The notes under the pieces were generated by a model. It worked only from the letters and a program-made list of their open reading frames with translations, did not search any database and had not been told where the DNA came from. The translations under genes were made by a program, and so were the position numbers. Positions 11,347 through 23,371 of a stretch of DNA of 64,000 nucleotides are shown one piece after another. Location of the stretch: positions 143,402,857 to 143,466,856 of the forward strand of contig NC_069657.1 in NCBI RefSeq assembly GCF_027244095.1, written 5' to 3'. Position 1 is the stretch's first letter. Each line of letters begins with the position of its first letter. This DNA comes from Hemicordylus capensis (lineage: Eukaryota; Chordata; Lepidosauria; Squamata; Cordylidae).

Positions 11347-11905
11347 ACAGGTGAAACTCGGAAAATTAGAATATCATGCAAAAGTCCATTAATTTCAGTA
11401 ATGCAAATTAAAAGGTGAAACTGATATATGAGACAGACGCATTACATGCAAAGCGAGATAAGTCAAGCCTTAATTTGTTATAATTGTGATGATCATGGCG
11501 TACAGCTCATGAAAACCCCAAATCCACAATCTCAGAAAATTAGAATATTACATGGAACTAAGAAGACAAGGATTGAAAAATAGAACAATATCGGACCTCT
11601 GAAAAGTATAAGCATGCATATGTATTCAGTACTTGGTTTGGGCCCCTTTTGCAGCAATTACTGCCTCAATGCGGTGTGGCATGGATGCTATCAGCCTGTG
11701 GCACTGATGAGGTATTATGGAAGACCAGGATGCTTCATTAGCGGCCTTCAGCAATTCTGCATTGTTTGGTCTCATGTCTCTCATCCTTCTCTTGGCAATG
11801 CCCCATAGATTCTCTATGGGGTCAGGTCAGGCGAGTTTGCTGGCCAATCAAGCACAGTACACTGTATACTTTTCAGAGGTCCGATATTGTTCTATTCTAC
11901 GATTA
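11347..11905 (-). mobile_element. Tc1/mariner-superfamily transposon fragment with transposase relic
   Basis: The left end reads CAGGTGAAACTCGGAAAATT after a TA. On the minus strand, 11864-11611 resembles the C-terminal part of an IS630-type transposase, including a DWPANSPDLTP motif and an IENLWG-like follow-up, now interrupted by stop codons. The upstream catalytic part and the second terminus are missing. A 32-bp segment (11579-11610) recurs exactly in inverted orientation at 11865-11896, where the deleted part of the gene should be. Close relatives of this element are common in fish and amphibians. Confidence 0.75.
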
Positions 11906-12092
11906 TGAAGGGCGAGCAGGAGCCCTAGGAACAGTAGGAGGGAGTAGAGGAGGGTTTGATGAAGCATGGACCTTGGGCTGGGGAATAAGTGGAGTCACTG
12001 GAGTAGGGAACAAAGCCTTAATGATAGCGCTACATTACCTGGTAATAAAACCCTGAAGCCATTTGGCAACATCAGGCGGGAAGGGGTCCTCA

Positions 12093-12322
12093 CAGGGTGG
12101 ATTTGATTTAAATCAAACTGATTTAAATCACGATTTAAATCACTAGCAGGGTGGATAAAAATAAAAAAAATCCGATTTAAATCAAAAAAATCCGATTTAA
12201 ATCAAAAAAATCCGATTTTTATTTAAATCGGATTTTTTTTATTTTTATCCACCCTGCTAGTGATTTAAATCATGATTTAAATCGTGATTTAAATCAGTTT
12301 GATTTAAATCAAATCCACCCTG
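12093..12322. mobile_element. Palindromic hAT-type MITE made of GATTTAAATC units, copy 1
   Basis: Starts CAGGGTGGATTTGATTTAAA and ends with its near-exact inverse (...CAAATCCACCCTG). About nine copies of the 10-bp palindrome GATTTAAATC are spread over both arms, and a second inner pair (AGGGTGGATAAAAAT / ATTTTTATCCACCCT) mirrors the outer ends. Flanks GGTCCTCA (12085-12092) and TGTCCTCA (12324-12331) are an 8-bp target duplication with one mismatch and one extra base at the right. No coding capacity. Confidence 0.85.
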
Positions 12323-12504
12323 GTGTCCTCATGACTTCCAAATTTGACTCACTCAGACCCGCGGGCACCACTGGCTGTAGATTTTCTGATGCCGGTGTGA
12401 GAAGAGGGATCAGCTGCAGTGTAGACAGAAAGGTCACCAGGTCCAGCTCTGAAGGAATTGCTGGGACGGGAGCATTGTGCCACACGGTGGAAGAGAGGAG
12501 TCGG

Positions 12505-12805
12505 AGGAGAGGAGAGCTGGTCTTGTGGTGGCAAGCATGACTTGTCCCCATAGCTAAGCAGGGTCTGCCCTGGTTGCAGATGAATGGGAGACTTGATGTG
12601 TGAGCACTGCAAGCTATTCCCCTCAGGGGATGCTGCTGCTCTGGGAAGAGCAGAAGGTTTCAAGTTCCCTCCCTGGCTTCTCCAAGATAGAGCTGAGAGA
12701 GATTCCTGCCTGCAACCTTGGAGAAGCCGCTGCCAGTCTGAAGACAATACTGAGCTAGATAGACCAATGGTCTGGCTCAGTATATGGCAGTTTCCTATGT
12801 TCCTA
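12505..12805 (+). repeat. 5S rRNA-derived SINE with CR1-like tail, copy 2
   Basis: Same family as 4497-4788, with AGCTAAGCAGGGTC, GAATGGGAGAC, CTCCAAGATAGAGCTGAGAG and the tail CAATGGTCTGGCTCAGTATA ending near TTCCTATGTTCC. It is full length and close to the other copies, so a recent family. Confidence 0.85.
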
Positions 12806-15107
12806 GTGTTCCCTCTAAGGCATGCGCACACTCACAAGTTTTCTGATGTCTGCTCAGTTAATTTTAGATCCCGCTCAGGTTGAATCAGTAAGGCCCCCCT
12901 CTGAATGCATGTGCGCACACAGTAACTTGATTCTGTCGCCCAGAACAAAATTCATTCCGCACAGAGATGAAAATAATTAGTGGGACCACTGCAAGGCCAG
13001 TTCCTCTAGTACAGCGGGCGGCTGTCCCAGAAGTGGAGCCAATGTTAAGGGCTCCGTAGGTGCTTTTGGTTGTCCAGGTGGCAGAGACAATGCTCAGGCT
13101 TCTGGAGCTGTGGGCAGGATAATCACAATGAGCTCTGAACCACCCGCCGGGGGAGGGGGGCATGTTCAGACTGCTGATTGGTAGTGGTGAATCAGGAGCC
13201 TCCAATGTGGGCTGTAAGCAGCAAGGAGAGTGCTCCTCGCAAGCCACCTGTATGAGGAAGCCCTTGCTGAGACGCAGTGCACTGGAGGGCTTGTGGCGCT
13301 GTCTTTTCTGCCCTTCTCCAAATGGTGCATCTTTTTAGTGTCCTTTTCGTGTGCCTTTTTTCTCCTCTAGAATGGGGAGCCAAGGCAGCCGGGGGTGTTA
13401 AGCAATGAGCACTCCTAGCAAGGAGAATCAGAGCGAGGCCTCTGGAGGACCTCCTGCTCTTGAATATGCAAATCTTCCTTGTGGTTGGCACAAGGGCCCT
13501 TGGAAAGCAAGCCCTCTAACAAGGCTCCAGCATGGGAGCAAGCACAGGAAAAAGAATAAAAAAGCAAAAACAAATTCCAAAATCCAATAAGCCAAGTTGT
13601 TAACAGATGTGCTTTTTTAAACAAAATTTTAGAAAATTAAATTGAAGCAAGTCACCTTCCTTCCCCTTCTGGCACACAGATCAAGGTGGTAGAGGGAAGA
13701 AACGCGAGTAGAGAGATAAGAAGGTTTAGAAAAGCTAGCCACAAAAAAACAAGGCGTCAGGAGCTCCTTCATAGCCCTGTGTTCTGGAGCAAGACAGGAC
13801 TGGAACTGGGGACTGCCCGCCTTCCAGGCAGGAAGCTAGCCACGCCTACAGTTCAAAAGGTCAGGTCCTGTCTGTTGGAGCATGCTCAGTGAACAACCCA
13901 GTGTTAAGGATGGCTTCCTCAACTTTTGAAAAAGGCTTGGCCTGCCCTCACTGTAGGTATAGTTCGGCCAATTAGACAAGATATAAAGTTTGTAGGTCCA
14001 AAGGGGCTGAAAGCACTTATGTAAAGAATGGCATACATTGTCTAGCATATGATAAACTATGATGATATAGTTGGTCTGATTAAAATACCATGGAACACTG
14101 CAGAATAGTACAAGTGGATACAGCGGGTCACGGTAGTTAGTTATGACTAAGCACCACTGCAATAAGATAATTTAGTCAGGAATAACTTGTGTCCTACTGA
14201 AGTCAACCGAACTTAGTCATGATTAACTTGGCATGTGACTCAACCTCCTCACCCCAGAGTCGCATTGAATTCCATCCAAATTATCTGTCTCCAAGAGATA
14301 GAGAAGATCCAACTACAAGATAGAATATACTTGTTATTTTAAACCCAACTAGCTGACCTGGCGCAGATAATCTTACCCTTAGTTCTCCCTGTCATCCCCC
14401 ATCTTCATTTCGTTCCCCACCCCGCCCGGCAGGCAGCCTGGCTGCTGCTTCTCCTCCTCTGCCCAGCGGCCGTCCTCCAACCTCTGGGCAGGGTCTGCCA
14501 CTCCAGTGACAAGAGGGCACTTTGAAGTGGTCACATGGCTCCTCAGACCTGTGGACTGGGCCCAGCCTTCAGCATGGACTCTGTGGAGGCCAGAACCAGG
14601 CCGCACTGGAGCACCACACTCAGTCCTGAGGATGGAGGAGCTGTGCCACTGCCTCAGACGACAAGGTACCCTCTCACCACTGGAGCAGAGGTCGGAGCCA
14701 TGCTGTTAAATGCAGACTGGGTTCCCCTTTTGCTTGTAAAGATGAATCCTCACCCGTTTACAAGCATGTCCCCTTGAGCTGACTAACACGCTCGGCCCTC
14801 GGACCAAACAAGGGGGCGGTTCAACTTGAACTGGCTTGCAGTCTGCTTCAAACTGAACTGCTAGAATCATTTCCATACAAATCCCTAGTTCATCTTTAAG
14901 GTGTTCCCGGGAATCATGAAAGTCCATATATCTCTTGATATCCCAAAGGGCAGTTGTGTAATAAATTACGTGCTTTCTAGCATGCTCCATGCGAAACTTT
15001 GTGGTGAGTGAAATGCCTAAGTTACTCCCAATAACCAAAATAGACTTAAATTCCAACTCAAACAAGCACTCTGGAGAAAGCCCAAACCATGAATATATTT
15101 AATAAAG

Positions 15108-15412
15108 GTGCTGAGGATGACAGACCTCAAGTTCAGAGGACAAAGTATGGTAGCAACCTGGGCCTTCTCAGTTACTGTCCTGAGCTCTGGAACACATACG
15201 GATGCAGGGACTGACCTCCTGCCAGTTTTTGAAAGGGTCTTGAAGACATACCTTTTAAATCAGGCATTTGGTGCCGGGTTCTGTTTTAACAGTTTAAATT
15301 GTTAAAAAAAAATAATGTTGGGTTTTAAATGATTTTAATGTTTAAAGGATTTTAATTGTAAACCGCCCAGAGATGCAGGTTTTAGGTGGTATGGAAATAT
15401 GTTAAATAAATA
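15108..15412 (+). mobile_element. L2 LINE 3' fragment
   Basis: Degraded remnants of the L2 C-terminal block (TWAFSVTVLSSGTHT and LLPVFERVLKTYLLNQAF) are followed by the L2 3' UTR and the end GTAAACCGCCCAGAGATGCA with an AAATAAATAAATT tail. It abuts the CR1 piece that starts at about 15413. Confidence 0.75.
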
Positions 15413-15727
15413 AATTAAGTACTTTTTCATACAACGTATAATCAACCTATGGAATTCTTTGCCACTAGATATGGCTTTAAGAGGAGTTTAGATAAATTCA
15501 TGGAGGACAGGTCTATCAATGGCTACTAGTCAGAGGGCTATAGGCCACCTCCAGCCTCAGATACAAGATGCCTCAAAATACCAGTTGCAGGGAATAGCCG
15601 TACGAGAGAGGGCACGCCCTCCGCTCTTGCCTGTGGGCTTCCCAGAGGCATCTGGTGGCCACTGTGTGAAACGGTGCTGGACTAGATAGGCCTTGGGCCT
15701 GATACAGTAGGGCTTTTCTTATGTTCT
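15413..15727 (+). mobile_element. CR1 LINE 3' end, internally shortened
   Basis: AAGTACTTTTTCATACAACG and onward encodes the last CR1 residues (KYFF-RIINLWNSLP) and is followed by the CR1 3' UTR with GGCCTTGGGCCTGATACAGT and a TTCTTATGTTC end. About ten codons before the final GFKR block are missing compared with the copy at 3.1-4.1 kb. A weak L2-like tail (TAAACTGCCTAGATAT) follows to about 15790. Confidence 0.8.
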
Positions 15728-16039
15728 TAATTTTATTTTTAAACTACTGGTTTTTTTAAAAATTGTAAACTGCCTAGATATATTTTGAGTGAGACATTAT
15801 ACAGAAACATAAAACACAGAATAAAACCAAGTCTACCATTAAGTCATGAACTAATACGATTCAACAGAAGAGAAAGATTATGAACTCTCATCTCTATAGG
15901 ATTTCCCAATTAAATAGCTAAGAGTGTTAGTCATCTCTAAAGTATAAAATAAAATGTATGCACAATATGAGATACAATATAAGTGGAAACAAAGCAAGAG
16001 TATGTAGATCAGCAAAAAATCTTACAACAAATAAAACTT

Positions 16040-16548
16040 AAGAAAGCAAAGGTATCTGATCAACTGCTCCCAAGAGTTTCTGACCATCTGACTCCCAAGG
16101 GTTTCTGCCCATCAGAGAGGGCTCTGCTAAACATACTGACAGTGAGAGAGGCTCATTTGTCAAGCAGGTGGGACAGGGCCTTCTCAGTCATCGCCTCCAG
16201 GCTTTGGAATACTCTCAGGGCTGAAATCCGCTCCTCAGTCTCCTTGACAGTTTTTAGGGGGAAAGTAAAGACATGGCTCTTCACCCAGGCTTTTGAATGA
16301 TAGCATTGTGGGTTTTTTTTTAATTGCTGCTGCTTTGTGTTATGTATTTTATGGGTTATTAATTTTTTATATAGAGATTTTTATATTTATAATATTTGTA
16401 CTTTTGTATTATGTATTTTAATTTTTGAGATATGTACGTTTGTATTTTAATTATGCATTGTTGTAATTATATTGTAAACTGCTTTGAGATTATTATAATG
16501 AAAAGCAGTATATAAATTGAATGAATGAATGAATAAATAAATAAATCT
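16040..16548 (+). mobile_element. L2-clade LINE 3' fragment
   Basis: The frame at 15983-16300 carries SERALLNILTVREAHLS, RAFSVIASRLWNTL and SVSLTVFRGKVKTWLFTQAF, the standard L2 C-terminal sequence. It is followed by a 3' UTR ending in AAAGCAGTATATAAATTGAA with (GAAT)n/(AAAT)n repeats. Only the last 80 or so residues are present. Confidence 0.75.
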
Positions 16549-19029
16549 AGTAAAGCAGTGTTGTGTGCAGGTGGGTTCATTCAAAAATGTTGCCTCTCAT
16601 GTAATCAAAAGTGCTGTAAAGTTACTGCCCAGAAGCTAGAAAGGGGGTTTAGTGAATAATGCATTCATGTATGATGCACTGGTTACTCTGCTTGCTAGAG
16701 AACAGAGTCTTTTGGTTTTTGTTATTTTAATAGTAGTTTTATTTGATCTTATTGGTTAAATAAAAAGTGATTTGAAAGGCCATTTTATGAAGAGGGGGCA
16801 AATTTAAATAAATGGTGCTAGACTCTCTATCAACAAGAAATGTCTTACTGATTCAGACTAGTGTTCTATATTTCCAACAGTGTTTAGCCAGATACCTTTG
16901 CAAGGTCACAGGTTATAAGCAATGACTTTGCCCAGCTTGTCCCCAAAATCTGTTTTTCTGAGGCATACTGGCTTTGTACATGGAGGGTTTATTTATGGTG
17001 GCCAATAACTATTGTCAGAGTTATCTGCCATGAATGTGTCAGAATTCATTTTAAAGGCATCTAAAACTTCAAAAGTAAACCTTAATATATCTCCCACCAG
17101 TAACAAACAGTCTATATTCTAACCAATGGGAATATGCTTTGCAACATTTTTTGGAAAATGGGGCTATGTTGGCAGTCTTCCTCAGTTATACTAACTTATA
17201 TGTGAAGTGATTACTTTTATGTGGATGCTATCCAACACCAGTGACTAAACCGTAAGCTAGTTCTAAAGCTGGGAAGTTCTGCCCACTTGTGCAACCGTGT
17301 ACATACAGAGTAACTGAGGGAGTTGCTATGTCCCCACAGTCCCTCCTTATGCATGTACTTTGTTAGTTTGCATGTCAGCCAATCATTTTATTTACTATCT
17401 TTTTAATAACCTAATGGAAATTGGATACTCAATAGTTCAAGTGAATGCTTTCTCTAGTCTTTTGCAGCTGATGCACAGAATTCATTTAGCTTCTCTGCAA
17501 CAGTCTTCCTTCAGAATTTCTACATGGATAATGGATTCACTGCTTTTGATGTATTTAAATAAATTTTGGTTTTATATATTTGTGCTTGCACTGTAATTTC
17601 CTTTTTTGGCAATCCAGATGTAAATTGACATGGCAGGCAGAGTTTATGTGCTCTGATTTTCTTTATTTGTACAAAACTTCCAGTTTTTAAAAAGCAAAAA
17701 CTGGAAAAACCTGCTTTTTATGTCCTCCACTCTATTTAACCATTATGGCATCCTTTCATCTTATTTGTGTCTTTTTCAATCTCTGGTTTACATTTTATTT
17801 GTGCTTCTAAGCAAAGACTTAAAACAACCTCCAAACATCCTGGCAGGATTTATCATGCCTGCGTCTTACATTTTCCTTTTAACAAAGCCCCCCCCCCCTT
17901 TTGATCCATGCCCCTTTGAAATTAAAAATACTGGTCTTTCTGGTTAATTTTCCAGTCATAAATGCTGAATTTGATAGCATTTTGGTCATTATTTCTAAAC
18001 AGTCTGACAACTTACATCTTCTACCAGATCTTGGGCAATGTTTGGTTTTGTTGCCTCTCTTTGTTGGTTCTATGACTAATTCCTTTCTCCCCTTTGCCTC
18101 CAAATGTTGGAGTGTTGCTTACTTCGACTGCCTTAACTATTTCTGCTCCTGATCCTCCCTATTCCAGCAGCTACCCTATACATTACACTTAAAACCACAA
18201 TCATCACCACCACCACCAAGGCATCTATTCAGTCATTATTAACCTTGGCTCCTCTACCAACCTTCATTGTAGTACCATAGATTGCACCCTCCTGCTTGAC
18301 TCCTTTTATTTCCTTGATCTCCATGGTTCTGAACAGAACCCCCGTGAGTAACAGGGTTCTCCTGTACTGCACTTTTCTCAGTGCTGGGAGGGCCCTTAAA
18401 AAGAGATAGAACCCTCTCAAGAGCTCCAAGGGTAAAGTGCTAGAAAAGGCTACACTTCCCAGCACTCTGTTTACACTTTACAAGATGGTGCAGGGGCTCA
18501 ATTTCACTTAAACGAGCCCCATCAGCACTGGGCCAAGTACAGCAATGCACAGTGAGAACAGTCATCTCCACATGGTCCCAGGGTGACTGTGCAGAGTATT
18601 CAGCTTCAGCCAAAATTCTGAACAGGGCCAATAAAAAAGTAGTCAGGGAGCCACTCTTACAGTTGATGAGACATGCCATGGGCTCCCTGGCCTTGCAATA
18701 AAGAACACTGCCCTAAATACTGACATAAGAGTCAACTCTTATGTGTAACAGCAACAACTCTAATGCCCTTAACTATAACCCACAAACTGAATGCAGCTCT
18801 AGTTAATGGATATTCCAAAATTTCACTTTTACAGCTGCAAGTCAATTATTTGGTTGCTTTGTTATCTTTAGCATGCATTGTCTTCCCTCAGCACATTGAG
18901 ACTGCATTTCTAAAAGTCAGACTACCATTCTCAGAATTTCCATATTAAATGAAGCTGCCTGCCACAAAAACAATCTTCACTTGATTTGCAGCAGTTCCTA
19001 TTCCAAGCAACTGTGCTGGATTTCATCTG

Positions 19030-19229
19030 AAAGTCACCAACTTACAAACAGCTTGTATTCCAAAAGTTTGTAAGTCGGATGCTTATAACTCGGAATGCAT
19101 CTAATCCCCAAGAGTGATAACCTGTTTGTATGTGCAGATTGTTATTTGTAGGTTAGGAGCTTCCTTAATGGAATATGTTATGGAGCGCTTTATAAGTTGA
19201 ATGTTTGTAACTTGGGGAGATCCTGTAAA
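19030..19229. mobile_element. Probable Tigger-like MITE relic
   Basis: Words such as AGTTTGTAAGTCGGATGCTT, ATAACTCGG and TTTGTAACTTGGGGA are typical of Tigger terminal regions. Termini are too eroded to place exactly and no TA duplication was confirmed. Confidence 0.4.
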
Positions 19230-19269
19230 TGAAATAGACACTCAAATGAGTGTGTGCTATTTGCAACAA

Positions 19270-19495
19270 CACTGTAATACGTGCCTGGACCAAGGATTGC
19301 TAGTGTATCTTAACCTATCTTTTCGCCCAAGCTTTCTCAGCTTCCTAATATTTTTGGGTTTTAATCTCTGGTTATTTTTAAATTGTTAAATTGTTAAAGT
19401 TTTTGCATATGTTTTTAACTGGTTTTATATTATTGTAAACCACCCAGACACGAAAGTTTGGGGCGGTATACAAATATGATAAATAAATAAATAAG
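19270..19495 (+). mobile_element. L2 LINE 3' terminal fragment
   Basis: Contains the L2-type ending TATTGTAAACCACCCAGACA, then GGGGCGGTATACAAATATGA and an (AAAT)n tail. No coding part is recognisable. Confidence 0.7.
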
Positions 19496-20154
19496 CATTG
19501 CATATTTACAGGCTTGTATACAGGATAAGAATCTTTTAAACATGATGCTAGTCACATGGAACTCTTATTCACATAATAACTTTTCATGAAGCAGCTTCAC
19601 CTAAACTGGCTCTCCGTAGCACCCCACTTATTTTGAAATCAAGCGGATCTGCTTTAGTCTAGTAGGACTTTCATACTTACATTTTACCATTCTACAAACC
19701 CTTCCTTCAATTTGATTCCAACTCCCTTATATTTATTCACTCTTTCCACTGAAAATTTTAAGAAAACCCATCAACCTCACGTCCCCCAAGTTATCTTCCT
19801 CTGACATATATTCCTGACTCTCACCTCAACTCCCTTCAGTTAATCCTCCATGCTTTGTTTTAGCAAAGCTCCATTTATCAGTAAAAAGGGACCCTCTGCC
19901 CCTCATTCAAGCCTTGTTTTCTTCATAAACAACTGCTCCCCTTGACTCTTACTTTCATTCTCACTTTCCCAGCCTCCCTTTTAAGAATCTATTCCAGAAT
20001 TTTCCTCTCCACACACACCTGACAGCATTGGATCATGTCTCAAGGGTCCTCCCACCTCGCAGACAAGAACTTGGTAAAATCAATTCCCATTTCCATCCAC
20101 TTTCTTCCTAACCCCAATTCTACATCCTTTACATTATAATGCTTCTGCTACTGA

Positions 20155-21600
20155 CACATTACTTAAGAAATTACCTGATGGATCAGGCCCAAGGCCCATC
20201 AAGTCCAGCATCCTGTTTAACACAGTGGCCCACCAGATGCCGCTGGAAGCCACAGGCAGGAGTTGAGGGCATGCCCTCCCTTCTGCTGTTACTCCTCTGC
20301 AACTGGTATTCAGAGGCATCCTGCCTTTGAGGCTGGAAGTGGCCTGTAGCCCTCAGAATATTTATTTATTTAATCGAAACATTTTCATACCACCCAAAAC
20401 TTGCGTGTCTGGGCGGTTTACAACAGAATAAAAACAAAGTAAAACATTCGTTAAGACAAAAGGGGGGGGGGAGATATAGTAGCCATTGAATAGTAGCCAT
20501 TGATAGGAATAGTATTGATAGAATAGTAGCCATTGATAGACCTCTCCTCCATGAAGTTATCCAAAGCCCTCTTAAAGCCATCCAGGTTGTTGGCTGTCAT
20601 CACATCTTGTGGCAGAGAATTCCACAAATTGATTATGCGTTGTGTGAAAAAGTACTTCCGTTTGTTGGTCCTAAATTTCCTGGCAATCAATTTCATGGGA
20701 TGACCCCTGGTTCTAGTGTTATGGGAGAGGGAGAAGAATTTCTCTCTGTCCACTTTCTCCACATCATGCATGATTTTATAGACCTCTATCATGTCTCCCC
20801 ACAGCTGTCTTTTTTCTAAACTAAAAAGCCCCAGGTGTCGTAGCCTTGCCTCATAAGGAAGGTGCTCTAGGCCCCTGATCATTTTGGTTGCCCTCTTCTG
20901 CACCGTTTCCAGTTCTACAAAGTCCTTTTTGAGATGTGGTGACCAGAATTGTACACAATACTCCAGCTGTGGCCACACCACAATTTTGTATAAGGGTATT
21001 ATAATATGAGCAGTTTTATTTTCAATCCCCTTCCGAATGACCCCTAGCATGGAATTGGCCTTTTTAACAGCTGCCGCACATTGGGTCGACACTTTCAACA
21101 AGCTGTCCACCATGACACCAAGCTCCCTCTCCTGGTCAGTCACAGACAGCTCAGATCCCATCAATGTATACTTGAAGTTGGGGGTTTTCATCCCAATATA
21201 CATCACTTTACACTTGCCAATATTGAACCTCATTTGCCACTTTGTCACCCACTCCCCCAGTATGAAGAGATCCTATTCGAGCTCCTCACAATCCGTAATG
21301 GATTTCACTACCCAAAAGAGTTTGGTATCATCTGCAGATTTGGCCACCTCGCTGCTTACCCTTACTTCTAGATTATTTACAAATAAATTAAAGTGCACCA
21401 GTCCCAATACAGATCCCTGGGGGACACCACTTCTTCCTTCCCTCCATTGTGAAAACTCTCCATTTATATCTACCCTCTGTTTCCTGTCTTTCAACCAGTT
21501 AGCAATCCACACATATACTTTCCCCCTTATCCTATGACTGTTAAGTTTTCTCAGGAGTCTTTGATGAGGAACTTTGTCGAAAGCTACTATATTAGTGATT
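20155..21600 (-). mobile_element. CR1 LINE, 5'-truncated, carrying an L2 fragment
   Basis: On the minus strand the RT core comes first (VWIANWLKDRKQ, SGVPQGSVLG, then SADDTKLF at about 21327, where the usual ADD catalytic pair is kept). The C-terminal frame 21248-20451 follows, with GKCKVMYIG, LEYCVQFWSPHLKKD and INLWNSLPQDV. The 3' UTR ends at about 20160, in a variant tail reading CTTAAGTAA rather than CTTATGAAC. An L2 3' fragment (20361-20462) sits inside the 3' UTR. The element is 5'-truncated at about 21600. Confidence 0.9.
20361..20462 (-). mobile_element. L2 LINE 3' end nested in CR1
   Basis: On the minus strand it reads GTAAACCGCCCAGACACGCA, then GGTGGTATGAAAATGTTTCG and an (AAAT)n tail. 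The CR1 3' UTR continues on both sides (CCCTCAGAATA at left, ATAGTAGCCATTGA at right). The right edge has three short tandem repeats of AATAGTAGCCATTGA. Confidence 0.8.
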
Positions 21601-23346
21601 GCACACTTCTTGGCTCTCTAGATTCATACCTTCTTCATTCTAGAACACTGTCAATACCACCAATACTAGTCATGCTGAGACAGGCCATATTCTTTTCTCC
21701 AAAACACATTAGCTTCCCACTCACCACCTCAATGTTGATCTCCACCTCATTCTCAAAGTCCTACTAGAAATTTAAAGATGCTGTTTTGTGCTGCCTTGTA
21801 AGATGGGGTAATTATGTACCACATAAGCACATATTTTAAGCCATGCTTCATGCAAAGACTGCCCTTCAAGCTACTGCTCAAGGTGAAAAGCCTTCTTTAT
21901 CACAATCAGCTTTGCACTATACAATCATCACTGCAAAACTTTCTAAAAATGTTATAGGAATTAGCAACCGGTTAAGGATTTTTTAAACCAATTAATGTCC
22001 AGCATTTAACATATAAATTCAAATAATGCACAGTCTTAATTAAGGTGCTTTTTTTGCATATCCTGAAGAGAACTTTTTTTAAAATTAGATTATTCAGTCA
22101 TCTTTAGTAGTTTTACACTTAATTTGGGAGACATCCAATATTAAAAAGGATGGGTTACAAATGCCATTCAACTTACACAAAGAAGGATGAAAGACACATC
22201 TGTGTGGCTTGCACACTGATAGAATCTTCCAAGTCCAAGCAGCTCTGTTTGTTCTAAGCTCCTCTCCCCTTAACAGAGGGGGAGAAGCAAATTTCACTCA
22301 GACTCAAAAATCAATCAGTCACATTAATTAAAGCTGTAGGCCTAGTCTTCATCTGCAGAAGGTCTACTTATTCTTTAAAGCATCTCTTGTCATTCTATTG
22401 TTTTCAATATTTCACACTTTCCTGGTGATCTTCTATTTTCCTATCACCACTGGTTTCTTTAAATCTTCTATATGCCCTTGCCTGAACAGCTGCCAATACA
22501 CAGTTCCTCTTTTCCTTATCTACCGAGCAAGGTTCTCCTCATAAATAAATGAGTACAGTATGTGTTTTTTGTTGTAAATGTCAGCTTATCAAATATCTAT
22601 ATTCGCAAACTTTGCTAAGTGAATCTGGTTCTTATAACAACTGGAAGAATATGCTTCTCAAATATCAACTAATAATTTCTGCAATTTATATTTTCCCTGA
22701 GAAAAGTTTGAATGGGGACACTTATCACATCACATTCACTGGTTAGCTAGACTTTACCAATTAAAGGGGACCATTAGTAGCACATCACATTCCTGGTTGG
22801 CTTACTCCTAGAATCACCACCATTCCTTTGAATACCAAATGTGGTGATCCCATGCCTAGCTGGGTACCTATGAACAAGATAATGATTTCTGCAAGTTTAG
22901 ACTTCTCATGTATGCAAAAAACATAGGCTTGTAAATATAAGAAAACCCTCAGCAGCATGAGAACTAAGTATGCTCACTGCCCTTCAAGAGAAAATATTGA
23001 GGGAGGGTGTATGGGGTCTGTGAAATTGGCCTGATCAAGCCCCTAACAGCTTAAACAATTGTGGAGGAAAGAATCAGAAGTGCTTTTCTGCCAGTATTAA
23101 TTATTTTCCCCTCCAAGGGTTGATAAAAATCTATAATTTTGTAAAAGCATTTTTAAAAATTTAAATTGGGTTTTTTTTAAAGTCAGAATTTCAAAAAAAA
23201 TCATTAAGAAAAGAACATAGGTCAAAGATATCATCATGAATATTAATCATAACTTCTAATTACATTATATGGATATGTTAACAGCAGTATGGGGATGAGA
23301 GATAACAGACCTGGTCAATCCTATTCTGCATGTGGTGTACAGGTAG

Positions 23347-23371
23347 CATGAGCGCGCGCACACACACACAC
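23347..23371. repeat. Short GC/CA dinucleotide run
   Basis: AGCGCGCGCACACACACACA followed by a few more bases. A simple repeat in an otherwise featureless 22-24.9 kb stretch. Confidence 0.7.

Noticed and set aside
12093-12322. A microRNA-like hairpin or a CRISPR-like array of regular repeats.
   Set aside because: Terminal structure and 8-bp duplications show a MITE; repeats are palindromic without unique spacers and the genome is eukaryotic.
14725-14770. A short hairpin (GCTTGTAAA ... TTTACAAGC) as a regulatory structure.
   Set aside because: Nine-base arms are expected by chance in 64 kb and nothing around it suggests a function.
20451-21248. A 265-codon frame, and similar ones at 3100-3885, 54377-54934 and 35694-36305, as host proteins.
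   Set aside because: All are the same CR1 reverse-transcriptase C-terminal region in different copies.
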